Origin: Gigaspora margarita
Taxonomy: Eukaryota; Glomeromycota; Glomeromycetes; Diversisporales; Gigasporaceae
Reading direction: 5' to 3'
NCBI GenBank assembly: GCA_009809945.1
Contig: WTPW01000060.1
Coordinates: 642,513 to 706,512 of the forward strand
DNA length: 64,000 bases
In this document: positions 46,449 to 58,451 of the stretch, piece by piece
How positions within the stretch are numbered: position 1 is the stretch's first letter
Layout of the letters: every line of letters starts with the position of its first letter
The notes under the pieces: generated by a model
Database searches by the model: none
Told to the model about the DNA's origin: nothing
The model's input: the letters and a program-made list of their open reading frames with translations, nothing else
Translations under genes and position numbers: made by a program

Positions 46449-46790
46449 GCGTCGCTGGAGCCGTCGTTGGAGCCGTCGCTGAAGTCGTCGTTGGAGTCGT
46501 AGTAGGAGCGTGAAGTTGCGGTAGATTTTGGTAGTCGTTAGAGTCGTAGTAGAAGTCGCGGTGGATTTCGAAGCCGTAGTAGGAGTTGCAGTGGATTTCG
46601 AAGCCGTAGTAGGAGTCGCGGTGGATTTCGAAGCCTTAGTAGGAGTCGCGGTGGATTTCGGTGGTTGTTGGAGTAGGAGCGTAAGTCGCGGTATATTTCG
46701 GTGATTCGGTAAGTTGTTTTTTTCCGGTTTCTTTAGAGTCGTCGTTGGAGCCGCAGTAGGAGCGTGAAGTCGCGTTTCGGTGATTCGGTA
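46449..46790. repeat. GC-rich minisatellite inside the MULE-type element
   Basis: First GTCGTTGGAGCC-type 12-15-bp units, then about four to five copies of a 30-bp unit containing GTAGTAGGAGTCGCGG and TGGATTTCGAAGCC, then GGTGATTCGGTA repeats. CpG is frequent although the window is otherwise CpG-poor. Reading frames give only Val/Gly/Ala-rich low-complexity peptides. Confidence 0.8.
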
Positions 46791-47213
46791 GGTTGTTTTT
46801 TTGTGGGTACTTCTAGTTGTTTTTCGGTAGTTAATTCAATAGGCTCAGCGTTATTTAAGGTTCTTCGTCTTTTTAAGATTCTTCGTCGTTTTTTGGTGAG
46901 TTTTCGTCGGTTTTCGGTGGGGTTTCCTATAAGTTCTTTGTCGTTTTCGGGTTCCTTCGGTAACTTCGTCAGTTTTTGTGGGTTCTTTCGGTAAATTCGT
47001 CATTTTTCGATGGGGGTTTCTGGTCGTTTCTTGGTGGACTTTTTCTTTGTTCTTGGTCGATCTTTAGTCCGCCGTTCTTATCCTCGTTTTCGTCCCGTTT
47101 TCTTGCCATTCCCGTTCTGTTTTCTTCTTGTTTTTGTCCACCATTTTTGTCCCGTTTTCGTGCCGTGTTTCTTCGTTTTCGTCCCATGTTCTTCTCGTTT
47201 TCGTTCCTGTATT

Positions 47214-47472
47214 NNNNNNNNNNNNNNNNNNNNNNNNNNNNNNNNNNNNNNNNNNNNNNNNNNNNNNNNNNNNNNNNNNNNNNNNNNNNNNNNNNNNNNN
47301 NNNNNNNNNNNNNNNNNNNNNNNNNNNNNNNNNNNNNNNNNNNNNNNNNNNNNNNNNNNNNNNNNNNNNNNNNNNNNNNNNNNNNNNNNNNNNNNNNNNN
47401 NNNNNNNNNNNNNNNNNNNNNNNNNNNNNNNNNNNNNNNNNNNNNNNNNNNNNNNNNNNNNNNNNNNNNNNN
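47214..47472. other. Assembly gap (259 N)
   Basis: A run of N inside the MULE-type element, preceded by TTCGTCCCGTTTTCG-like repeats. Lys/Arg-rich translations across or beside it are repeat artefacts. Confidence 0.99.
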
Positions 47473-47573
47473 AAAAACAAAAAAATATAAGGATACACGT
47501 GATCGACTTTGATTGGTCGATCACGGGGGTCGCCATGGTGACATGTCTCCATAAAATAACACCCTTAATATAA

Positions 47574-49359
47574 ATCAAGAAAATTTTGAATAATTTAAAT
47601 TGCTTTGAATTAGATAGCAATAAATTAAATTGTTTTGTATTAGTCTGCAATAATTTAAATTAATTCATGATTCGCCTATAAGTGGATGTATTCACATAGT
47701 ACTTACATAGTAAAATTGTAGCATAAGTTCATCAGATTGTTGCTTTATTATGATATTTATATTAAACTTATCCCACAATTTTACTATATGAATACATCCA
47801 CTTATAGGCAAATTATGAATTAAACATAAAATGTATCAAATAAGATTGATAGGAAAATTACTAAGTAGTTGATAGTATATTATTATTTAATTAAGTCTAA
47901 AAAATTTGAATAAATTCTAATTAATTATAAAATTAATTCTGATATATTATATTATTAAAATAATTAAATAATTTGCTGTTTTTCACTATTTTTTATTTAA
48001 ATACCATTTTACCTTTTAAAGCTTTGACTTTAGTTAAGATTATTATAATATTTGCAAATTAAACTGATTCATTAAATGTATTAGTCCTAACAAACTATTA
48101 TTTTAGAAAATTTCTATTATTTCGCATTAAACTTTATTATTTTAAAATTTACAAGATTTATATAGATTTCTACATAAACTACAGAAATAGTTATTTAAGG
48201 GTTAATTTAACACGAATAAAAGTTTTTAAGAAGTAAAATTTCTACATTGTTGGAAAATCAATCAATGGTCTAATATGTTATATAGTTTAACACATATTAT
48301 TGAATTTATTCTACTATTGTTTATCAATTTTAATTATTTAAGATTATAATTCACAAATGAGCACATTTACTTGCAAAAAGTTTAATTGTATAGCATTTAT
48401 TTTGATATTATAGTATAATAATTTGATTAAATTTACATCTGGTGTACTTTCTACACACTATATTCTGCTTGTTTCATTTTGCTATATTCATATTAATTCA
48501 CAACAATGCGAATTTATTAGAATAAGTTTTATTAGTCTCACAATTGTCAAGTTAAAAGGTAAAAATTTTACTTTTATAAGCATTATTAAACCCCTTACAT
48601 ATTTATTACTTTAGATCATATATTTAAAATTCTGATTACATAAAAATCTAGAATACTTCTTTATAACAATAAAATAATTCACATTATGTATGATTGGTTT
48701 AATTTACTATAATTGGTATTGATTGTTTTTAAGCGGATTAATTTATTTAAAATTTATTTAAAAGTATTTTGCTTATTTTAAATATAGTAATAAAAGGTTA
48801 CAGTTTGATAGGGCTAATACATTTAAGGAAGTCGCTTTATTGCGCATTGTTTTAACTTAATCAAATTTACTTCGAAGTGATCAGGAGTTATTAAAAACAA
48901 TAGCAAAATTTTTTTAATATATTTAATATATTAAATAACTTTAAAATATATAAAAGTGTTTTGAATTTTATCAATAAATCTGAAAGTTATATAAGTAATA
49001 TATAAAAAATTGATTACTTTAGATAAAGCAAATATATTTAAATGCATTTGTTGTTAATAAGAAATAATTAAAGATATATGCAAAATAATTTGATTACGTT
49101 AGAATTATCTTGAAAATATTTAAATAAATTTAATTTTTCTATCATCCTCTTTGTAATTTTCCTATCAACTTCATTTTGATACCTTCCATACACATTCTGT
49201 ATTCTTATTTATTACATTTTTTCGTTTAATCTTTAATATAATTAAAATCTTTTACTTTTTTTTTTATTTCATTTTTATTATATATCCTTTATATTATTAT
49301 ATATTATATATATATTATATACACAAATATCTACTCAAAAATTAGAAAAAAGTGCAAAA
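47574..49359. other. Intergenic stretch and possible 5' region of the gene at 49360
   Basis: No gene. A fold-back with arms of about 40 bp (TTCGCCTATAAGTGGATGTA / TACATCCACTTATAGGCAAA) lies at 47660-47822. The 49140-49230 stretch is pyrimidine-rich (TCATCCTCTTTG, CCTTCCATACACATT), a plausible promoter or leader. No TATA box can be singled out in DNA this AT-rich. Confidence 0.4.
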
Positions 49360-49772
49360 ATGTCTGTTAAAAAGCATGAAGCTTTCTTAAAAAAGATAGC
49401 TGATAGTGGCATACCTCAGTTAGATACTAAGAAAACTGCAGTGCAGCCTATCGAAACTATTGGCACAAAATCTCAATATTCTTCAAGACCTTCCAATAGT
49501 TAAAATTCAATAATATAATTTTTTTATTTCGTTAATTTTTATTTATAATATTTTTAAATTAATATACTATTTAAAATAATTTAAGAAGAAAAGATCGATG
49601 GTAACTCTTTCCCGACCACATAAGGTAGGAAAGAGATTTTATTGAAACTACTATTCGACGACTCAGAAGAAGACAAGAGGCTGAAGAAACTGAAGACTTA
49701 AGGGCACCAGCCCTAGAAAGGAAAAGGAAAACAAGGAGTGACGAGGAAATAGAAGAAGCAAGTCAAGCAAAA

Positions 49773-50846
49773 ATGACGAATAAAAAGAAAAAACTCAAAA
49801 CTAATAACAACAAAGAAAACACGAAACCTCAAGGCGCTACTAGAGTCGAGGAAACCCCTGCCAAGGATGTAGTTATCGAAGCTACAATCCCACAAACGAC
49901 AACTTTAAAGGAACTAAGCTGGGATGATAAGGTGGCCCAAGAAATGGAAGCTCTAAAGGATGTAACCAACACGTACATGACTCAAAACAACACGTTGTTT
50001 ACAAGCGAAAAGACAACAACAAACGAAATAATAGAAATAAACACAGAAGACGTGTCATCTACCCAACTACAAGCTATGGTAGTTGAAGAAAATACAGATA
50101 AAACACAAGATACTCCTTCGGACGAGGGCCCTACATTGACAGAAAGGGCCACAACTAATGGGGGGCCGGCATTAAATCCAGCTATGAAATGGTCCTCACT
50201 ATTCCCGAAATTAAAAAGTGGGCAATCGACATACTCCTCCTTTACTCCGGGCAGAAGTATCAGATCAAATAATAACAATGCCTTGATTATCGATATCCAA
50301 GGCCTTCAACTCTCGTTTAACGAAATAATGACTTTTATGTTTGAACACATAAAATACGATGTTTCCGTGGCGAAATAACATTTTACAAAAGGCAAGCGCT
50401 CACATCTAGAATTAACCTTTGTGAATGCCAAAATGAGAAGATACTATGCAACACATGGTATAAATATAGAGAACAAAACATATTACGGTTATGTGCCAAC
50501 TGATAGTAAAAAAATATTTCTGCTGATAAAATGCAGAAATGTTCCACTAGGTAATAAATTGGATATTTCAGATGCATTACAAAGAGCATTCGAGAATGTT
50601 GGAAAAATTGCATCTATAAGGCCTCTTCTGATCGATGGAACTCCTTATGCGACAAACCAATGGATCATTGTATTTGAGACCACTAATGACCCAGAGTTAG
50701 AAAATAATATACCACGGTTTACATACGTCATGGACAATAAAGTAACCACCGAATGGAGGACGGCATCAAAGGTCTGCTATTTCTGCGAAAAAACTGGTCA
50801 CATTAAAAAAGAATGCCCACAATTCATAGCCGCAGTGGAGCAATGA
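49773..50846 (+). pseudogene. LINE ORF1, CCHC zinc-knuckle protein, one in-frame stop
   Basis: Reading runs from the first Met at 49773 (the frame is open further upstream, so the true start may lie near 49650) to 50846, with a single TAA at 50376-50378. The N terminus is Lys-rich, then acidic and low complexity. A globular part carries SFNEIMTFMFEHIKYD, YGYVPTDSKKIF and IRPLLIDGTPYATNQW, and the zinc knuckle CYFCEKTGHIKKEC is at 50775-50816. Nucleic-acid binding in the retrotransposon particle is the expected role. The stop codon coincides with TAG in the minus-strand paralog at 33536-33538. Confidence 0.82.
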
Positions 50847-51403
50847 AATCGTTTAAGAGAACAGAAACTGGCATGTTCGTCAGAAGATTCTGAAGCTATA
50901 CAAGTTCAGACTGACAGAGGTAATGATAATTAGGATCTCCATCAAGCAGGATCAGAAGAGGAGCTGATCAGAGAAGACCAAAAAATGGGGGAGGCACAGG
51001 AACAAGTAATGGCTGAACGGTTAAATGATATGACAAATCTGGAAGGTAACACAACAGCTATTTTACCTATGGTAGAGGTAGTAACGGCAACACAGGAGCA
51101 GATGAGCATTGAACCTGCAGCGGCGTTTGTTGAAAAAGGCAATGATCTACTATTAGTACCACACTCCCGAGACAGCCAGGAACCAATTGATAGCAAAGCT
51201 AGTACTTTAGCATCTAACACACTAGAGACAGATACAGATATGGAAGGATTCACTACAGTCAATTAGCGGAAGCAGTCAACAAAAAAGCAAGAGAAAACAC
51301 CACATAGAAGTTATGCACGAGGAGCACCGTACAGTAACCAGAAGGGGTACGGTACTACCAAATGCCTTTAATGTAGAATTTTAACCTTTTANNTATAANA
51401 TTN

Positions 51404-54400
51404 ATGGGACAAGAATTTAANATAGCCACCCTAAACGTAAAAGGACTCAATGATAGTGGCAAACAGACAACAGTGTTAACTTTAATAAAATCATATAATC
51501 CAGACTTAATAATGTTACAGGAAACAAACCTTCACAATGATGCGACAAGACAATTCTTAAAAAATCAATGGACATTTGACTCAGTATGGACAAAAAGAAC
51601 AGCAATTTTAGCCAGAAAAAAGGAAATAAAGTTCGAAGAGATTGAAACAAAAATGGATGATAGAGTAATTGCACTAAAGTGCTATTACCAAGGCAAACAA
51701 TATAATATAGAAAATGTATACGCTCCACCTAGCATTGAAGGCAGAATGGACTTTTTTAGCAGTTGGACCCTGAATATAAAAGGAGAGGGAATCAATATAA
51801 TCACTGGAGATATGAATACTAACCTAGACCAGAAGCCAATAGAGTCAGTGAGGCAGCTCCACAAAGAGACCCTTCTCGAAATATGCTACGCAATAAAGTA
51901 ACAAGACTGCATAATGCAATTGAATTCACAAAGGAGAAACCTTTCCTTACCTTCTTTCAAAACACCAGCAATAATAGAACAATGGGAACCTGCATTGATT
52001 ACATTTTTGTTGGGGAGGAATATGGTCAATGTATAAAGGAGGTTTCAACCCACTATGGAAATTCAGATCATCTACTGGTACAATGTACTCTTAACTATGG
52101 ACGCTCCCAGGAACCAAAAGCTAGATAGGTATTTGATAAAAACTGTTTCAAAAAGAAAGAAATTGCCCGTGAAATAATAACGGAGCTAGAATGCAAAAAT
52201 GCTGCAGAAGATTGGGATATGTGCAAGGTAAATGTGCAATCCATAATAAGAGCATATAGAAAGCCAAAAAAATAGAAACCGAGCTAGCTAGAATAAACAA
52301 AAAACTGGTAAATCTCAAAACTATATGGGCAAAGAGGCGCTCCAATGCTGGTATAGATGCACAGATTAGAAAGTTGGACATTAGAGCACAGAACGAGAGT
52401 GCAAAACTGGCAGAGAAATGGTCTAGTCGCTCAAAAGCTAAGTGGGCAGAGAAAGGGGAGAAATTCACAAGGTATTTTTTCGCAAAACTCAAAGAGAGAC
52501 AAAGCAATAGAAGCCTGAATAAAATCAAAATACCTGAAGGAGAGAAAGAAGAAGGACTCAACGCATTGCAGTGGGAGAGGAAATACTTATGAAGGCCTAT
52601 ACAAGACAGAAGAGATAGACAGATTAGCAGTAGAAAAAATATTATCAAACATGCCAGAAGTCACAGATGAAATAAACGAAGCAATCACAAGAAGAATCTC
52701 GAAGGAAGAAATTGTACAAACAATTAAGAAACTGCCTACCAATAAATCTCTGGGCTGTGATGGACTTACGTAGGAGTTCTACAAAGAAATGGTGGAAACA
52801 GTCGCGGGAGTCCTGGAAAAGGTCTTTAACCGAGTATTACAAGAAGGAATAATGCCAGTTACATGGCATAGGAGTTTAGTGACCTTAATTCCAAAAAAAT
52901 CTGAAAATTTAGAAGAGGTGCAGAATTGGCGCCCCATATCGATAGTAAACTGTGATGCAAAGATATTCATGAAGATTCTAGTAGATAGGCTGAATTCGAT
53001 CTGCAAAGAACTAATCCCAGCTCATCAGCAGGGATTTGTCGCAGAAAGGTCAATAACTAATGTGGCACTGGACATAATCACTACGATTAGATCCAAAAGA
53101 GATCAAACTGACACTCAATAGCTACTATTGGTAGACCAGGCCAAAGCATTTGATTGAGTGAACCATGATTTCATGGGAACGGTATTAAAGAGGATGAAAT
53201 TTGATTCAAAAATCATCAAGGTTTTAATGAACCTCTTTAACAAGCAAGAGGCGCATATAATCATAGGCAGTGTCTGAAATTCAATTTTTAAATTAGTTGC
53301 GGGCTGCAACTAAATAAAAAAAAATAGTTGTGGATTATAAGAATTTATAAAAATTTAGTTGCGCGTATAAGCATTTAATCAAAATTTATAAGTAAAATTT
53401 GCAAATTTATGTGCGGAATTTGCATATGCACTTCAGATTTTGGTTGCGGAAATTTAAAATTTGTTGCAGTCTGCAGACTCCGCAACCCAATTTCAGACAC
53501 TGATCATAGGAAATGAACTTTCTTTGCCCTTTAGAGTAGAGAGAGGAGTTAGACAGGGGGATCCTCTCTTCCTCCTGTTATTTGTACTAACATTCGAGCC
53601 CTTATTAAGATAGTTAGAAGAGAATTTAAGAGGCATACCTTTGGGCACCCAATCTTTTAAACTCTCAGCATACGCAGACGATCTGTCAGTAGGAGTGGGA
53701 TTCACCTCCGACTGGAATACTATTAGTGATTGGTTCGATACATACGAAAAGACAAAATAAATAAAAACAAAATGAAACTAATCCCCCTAACGCCTACGGC
53801 AGAAAGGGTAGTTTTAAAAAATGAAGACCAATTTAAGAAGGTACCTGAACAAGAAGCATTTAAAATTCTGGGGTATGAGATAAATAGAGACGGACTGGCG
53901 AAGAAAGACCTCTGGCCACAAGTCATAGCCAGTATGAAAAAAAGAATAGAAAAGCTCAAGTTAAGGGACCTCTCATACAAGGGAAAGATTTTAATTGCGA
54001 ATGCATTAATACTTTCGAAGGTATGGTACGCAGCCTATATTTTAAATCCTAGTCGTAAACACATTGCAGAAATCAATAGGATAATCTCAGAATAGATAAA
54101 AACCAAATCACGGATGGTTCCTAAATATGCTATATTCCAAAAAGACTTTAAGGAGGGTGGTCTTTGAGCACCAATAATGAAAAATTTAATGGACGCGAGA
54201 CTTTTGATGATATGGAAAAGATTGTGCATAGGCATATCCCTATGGACAAAAGTAGAAAGGGCAAGAATCTCACAGAGAATAAGAGAAAAACAAGACCTGA
54301 CAGTTTTACAAGTGCTCCAGAAATAGAATATAAGTATAAAAGCCTGGCCGGCAGAATGGAAACCACATATAAAGGCATGGAGAAGAATAAAGGGAAAGAT

Positions 54401-55073
54401 AAATGCATCCACAATATGGCCTTGGCCTGCAGAGTCTCTGATAGTAAAGGAATTTAAGGGCGATCAATTAACAGTCAAGAGAATGTCAGTTCTGCTAAAC
54501 TCGACACCCAGAGAAATGGTGGAACAGGAGACTATACAGGAAGAAGATCCATCAAGCTGGATTACTATACAGATGGTGCCCAACAAAAGAGTAGATATCT
54601 TTTGGCGCTTATATCACAAAGCCTTACCACTAGGATACAGATTAAAACACGTAAGCAGAGAAGAGAATGGGGAATGTCCAGGGTGCAGAAACGAACCACA
54701 GACAGTTGACCACTTCATGTTCGAATGTGAGATAAGTAGGGAAGTTTGAAAAGAAGCATATAAATTAATAGAAAGGAACCAAACCACAACCATTCCCACC
54801 TCCAAAGAAGATATATTTCAAGTAGAGAAACGGGCGGATAAAAAGAAAATTCATGCTATATGATGGTTACACATTCAAGCAGTCTACGAGATCTGGTGCC
54901 TGTATACTAGGGCAAAATGGGGGGACAGTCCACTATCACCCATAGATGCCAGATACAGGGTGCGCGCCCGATTAAGAAATGAAAGAAATTAATTGAAAGT
55001 TAATTTGAGAGAGAAAGTAAATAGAATTAGGAATAGATATAGAATCTTAACAGAAAATAATACATGTAACTAA
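51404..55073 (+). pseudogene. LINE ORF2: endonuclease-reverse transcriptase, broken
   Basis: AP-endonuclease-like domain (IATLNVKGLNDSGKQ, LIMLQETNL, VYAPPS, TGDMNTN; a CIDYIFVGEE block about 51990-52020 with SDHLL at about 52065). Reverse transcriptase: NWRPISIVNCDAKIF (52925), HQQGFVAERS (53023), AFD.VNHDF (about 53146), VRQGDPL after the MITE (about 53550), YADD at 53671-53682, IPLTP and ILGYEI blocks. C-terminal CPGCRNEPQTVDHFMFEC (54674). Breaks include TAG 52126, TAG near 52770, TAG 53119, TGA near 53156, TAG near 53611, TAG 54093, TGA 54747 and several frameshifts (about 51885, 52140-52370, 52590, 53750). Ambiguous bases at 51392-51421 lie around its start. It nicks the target and reverse-transcribes its RNA when intact. 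Confidence 0.88.
53268..53502. mobile_element. 235-bp hAT-type MITE inside LINE ORF2
   Basis: Ends CAGTGTCTGAAATT and AATTTCAGACACTG, with identical 8-bp duplications ATCATAGG (53260-53267, 53503-53510). The interior is rich in GTTGCG..CTGCAACT motifs. Removal with one duplication rejoins AHIIIG|NELSLP in the reverse transcriptase in frame. Sister copy at 41737-41973. Confidence 0.92.
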
Positions 55074-55300
55074 AGTAATAAAATTCAATAAAATGACCAC
55101 AAACAGTGGCTTCAGGGTAATTCTCTGAAGAAATTTAAAAAAAAAAAAAAATAATTTAAGAACAAATTACTTTGGTTGAAATTAAGGATATGCTTATTGG
55201 GCTATCTGAAAAAGTTAATAGATTGGAGCAAAAGATTTCGAATATGGATAGTCATATGTTGGAAGGTCTTAACCTTTTGAATGAAACAAAATTCGTTAAA

Positions 55301-55875
55301 GTAATTAATATTTTTATATATTAATATTTATAATTAACTTAATTTAAGTTAATAATATTTTATTTTATAATAGCAAACTTGTATAGCAATAGCTAAATGA
55401 CTAATTGTAAAAACATTTACTGGTGGAAGAACAATTTAAGGTTGCAATTAAGGAATACCTCATAGAAAATGAAGCAGATTTCTATAAAGGGATAGAGGAT
55501 AGAGATTTGAATACATATTATGAAAATAAACTCGCAAAACCTGTAAATTTTTTTATAAATTCGGGCACATTCACATTGTGTTAAATTATTGCATTTTCAA
55601 TTTTTTGAATCCCTTTGTATATTTTTATATTTTTTATCTAATTTCCAAATCATTATTGTTATATGTCGCTTTTTCGATTGTTTTCATTTTATCATTTCTT
55701 TCTTATTTTTTCTTTTTTTGTTTTATTCGTTTTTTCATATTTTTAATTTTTTGTTGCTTATTTTGATTTTTTGATTTATCTTCATTTATTTTAAATTATT
55801 GTTTCTTAAAATATCGAATTAATTCAAACTACTTAAATTTATTCATATAAATTTATTTTTTAGCTCCTAGCTTAG
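55301..55875. other. Introns and low-complexity DNA within the broken host gene
   Basis: 55301-55373 fits a short intron (gtaatt...ttataatag). From 55580 to 55870 the sequence is T-rich low complexity and gives Phe-rich ORFs that I do not call. CTTAG at 55871-55875 is the likely acceptor of the next exon. Confidence 0.4.
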
Positions 55876-57138
55876 CATCGATCTTGCAAAAGTCAAGTTT
55901 CCTCAAAAATTAAGAAATTAGTTTTTGTCATTTTTGGGGAGACCCTCTTAGATCCAATGAACATAAATGCTATGCCGCAAACTATTATAGCATAGAAGCA
56001 ATCCTATAAAACAAATTTATGATATAGAAAGCTTTTTAAACCCATAAATAAAGATAATGTCACTGAGACCCACTTTACGCGCATACTTGCGAAAACATAG
56101 CTAGCTGCTATACCCACTAATATGCAATTGGCATATACAATAACAGTATAACAAATATTGCTAAACAAACATTATGAAAAGCTTACTATGAGCGATGAAA
56201 TAACTAAAAATAGACTAAATAAAAACATAGTAAGTAATATATAATTAATTATATTTAAATTATTTAAATATATGTTGTAGCCCAGATGCAAATTTGCCCA
56301 GTTGTCAATTGAACTAGCCCAGATGTTAATTTCAATTTGGGCTGCTATTTTTGTCCCAGATGCAAATTGCAGATCATACTTATATTTTTAGAAATAACAG
56401 ATAATAATCAATTAACAATCAGTTTATAAATTTTTTATATATAAAATTATAAAAAAAAACATATAAAATTACTATAAAATTAAAGAAATGATGTTCCAAA
56501 GTCTGCATATCAACTTAAAATTAAATTTTTCAGAAATATAGAACAAAGTGAGAAGAAAAAGATAGTATAAAAATTGAATTAAAATTTTATTGATTTTGCA
56601 CAAAACAAAAATGTAACTTTATCAAAAACAAATATTTTTCAATTTTAAAATAAGTATTATATGTAAAAACATGCTCTGAACAACTTTACTTAATTGGTGA
56701 AAGTAAGTTAGTATAATTTAACTTTTATATATAGCAATTATAATTGATTATTTAAAAAAACCAAAATTTAAAAAATTTTTATTTGTTAAAAAATATTTAT
56801 AATAATAAAATAACTAATTCAAAATATTTATAATAATAATGTGATTATGTAGAGGTAGTTTTATATAGGTTGTAATAGGTTACCTTGTAAGAAAAATGGT
56901 TTATCAATGTACTAAAGTTAAAATTTTTGGGCTTTCAATATAAACCTTTTTTTCTTATTAGGTAACCAGCTAGGTAACCCACTTTGGGCTCTTAAGCAAA
57001 GTTGTTCAGCACAAAATTTTACTTGCAATTAAAGTTAAAACGCACTTTCTCAAACCTTTTACTAAATGAAAAATGGGTTAAAGTTAGAAAAAAAATTTTT
57101 TAAAAAAAAAATTTTTTTAACTTTAACAGAACCCAGAC

Positions 57139-57317
57139 TAGAAGTTGGAACCGATTTTAAAAATTAGGGTTATCACATTAAAATTTGGTTTATTACACAA
57201 AAATTCAGGTTTATCATATCATTTACTAATAATTTATATGATAAACCTGAATTTTGGTATGATAAACCGAATTTTGATGTAATAAACCCGAATTTTTAAA
57301 ACCGGTTCCAACCTCTA
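57139..57317. mobile_element. 179-bp hAT-type MITE (TAGAAGTTGGAACC ends)
   Basis: Ends TAGAAGTTGGAACCGATTTT and (inverted) TAGAGGTTGGAACCGGTTTT, with 8-bp duplications ACCCAGAC (57131-57138, 57318-57325). It lies within the left terminal repeat of the inner palindromic element. GGTTTATCATA/TATGATAAACC dyads are inside. Confidence 0.85.
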
Positions 57318-58134
57318 ACCCAGACATCTCTTATATAGGTCATAACTGACTGCACAAATTTTAAAGGTTTGCTATCTCTAAAATCAAGTAAATTTGCTAA
57401 AAATTCAATTATTACATTAAGTTTTTATATCATAGTAATTTGCTAAAAATTAAATTATTATTTTAACTTTTGAAAACTTTAATATTATCTCTATAAGTTT
57501 TTAATAAATTTAATAAAATTTTTTTTATTTGAATTCTATGGATTCGTAGAATTAAAATAAAAAAATTTTTATCAAAATTGGTCAAGAACTCGTGGATCTT
57601 TGATGAAAGTTCCTATAAACAATTTCAATATAGCTTCTTTGTAATGTATTTTTTTACATTTTCAAAATAACCTACTATTTGGCGATGATTTACAAGAAAT
57701 TTTACTATGCTAACTAAAAAAATTTATAACAAGACTTGTAGTGCATATCATGGACTAATATAATCTCAATTTTATAAAAAGTATTGAAAACTCATAAAAA
57801 TATTAATAGTTTTGTAAATTCAAATGTATAGGTTTTTGCAAGTTTTCCCTAAACTTCAAATGCTTTCGAAAGCACTTTCTCAAAATAAAACCTCTAAAAC
57901 GTGACTAAGTAAGTTGATAGAATAGATATTCGGAAGTCTTCAGTTAAAATTTTATCAAAAACGGATTAATATTGACGAGAGTATAATGATTTTTCAATTT
58001 GCTTTCAGATTCGGGATTTTCTAAAATTTTCAATTTTGATGAAAACAGAAAAATCACCATCACAGGCTAGATTTTCGCAAGTTCAAATGAAACAAGTTAC
58101 TGCGCATTAAGTAAACTTTTAGAGCATATAATTA

Positions 58135-58451
58135 CTGTATGTGTCCGAAATAAGCTACCTTTTTTGGCCAAAAAATTATACAAAAAAACGTGAGGTAGCT
58201 TATTTTCGAAACATTAAATTTTTTGAAAAAAGTGAAAAACGTACTAATAAAAAGTTGTCCAAATAACATCAAATTTTTATTGTACATGTATCTTGATGAG
58301 CTAAACAAGTTTACTTAATGGCACTTTGGATATTTGCTTAGTAAAATTAGACTTTTATATGTAGCAACTGCTAATAGCTTTTTTAAGATTTTTAAAAAAA
58401 ATTAGGGGAGTAGCTTATTTTTGGAGGTAGCTTATTTTCAGCAATATATAG
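58135..58451. mobile_element. 317-bp TA-flanked MITE, second copy
   Basis: Same length as 33019-33335. Left end CTGTATGTGTCCGAAATAAG, right end (inverted) CTATATATTGCTGAAAATAAG, with TA at 58133-58134 and 58452-58453. The related 4.1-kb element has the uninterrupted site near 5552 (ATTAACTAATAG). Confidence 0.85.

Larger units (their letters stand above)
46268..47564. mobile_element. 1.3-kb MULE-type element carrying a GC-rich insert
   Basis: 9-bp duplications TTAATATAA at 46259-46267 and 47565-47573. The right end (inverted) GGGTGTTATTTTATGGAGAC matches the 230-bp MITE at 43276-43505, and the left end is the diverged GGAAAATGTTTCTGGCGAC. Both ends carry ATGTC.CCATGG.GACCC followed by a GATCG..CCAATCA dyad. 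Between them lie T-rich DNA, a GC-rich minisatellite (46449-46700), a TTCGTC/GTTTTCG-rich tract and a 259-N gap. No transposase. The cargo could be a captured host fragment (Pack-MULE-like) or an amplified satellite. Confidence 0.8.
49588..55150 (+). mobile_element. Full-length LINE, plus strand
   Basis: Target-site copies ATAATTTAAGAA lie at 49576-49587 and 55151-55162, with an A-rich 3' end (about 55136-55150), so both ends are visible: 5.56 kb. ORF1 with a zinc knuckle is followed by ORF2 with endonuclease, reverse transcriptase and a C-terminal Cys/His motif. It carries stops and frameshifts and a hAT MITE at 53268-53502. It is much better preserved than the minus-strand copy at 28640-34270, and serves as its empty-site reference. 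The architecture is Tad1/L1-like. Confidence 0.9.

Noticed and set aside
46976..47650. Lys/Arg-rich or Phe/Ser-rich ORFs around the second gap
   Set aside because: Translations of TTCGTC/GTTTTCG repeats and N; no codon structure beyond repeat periodicity.
49982..50278. Antisense ORFs opposite LINE ORF1 and ORF2
   Set aside because: Shadows of the sense coding frame, with no motifs.
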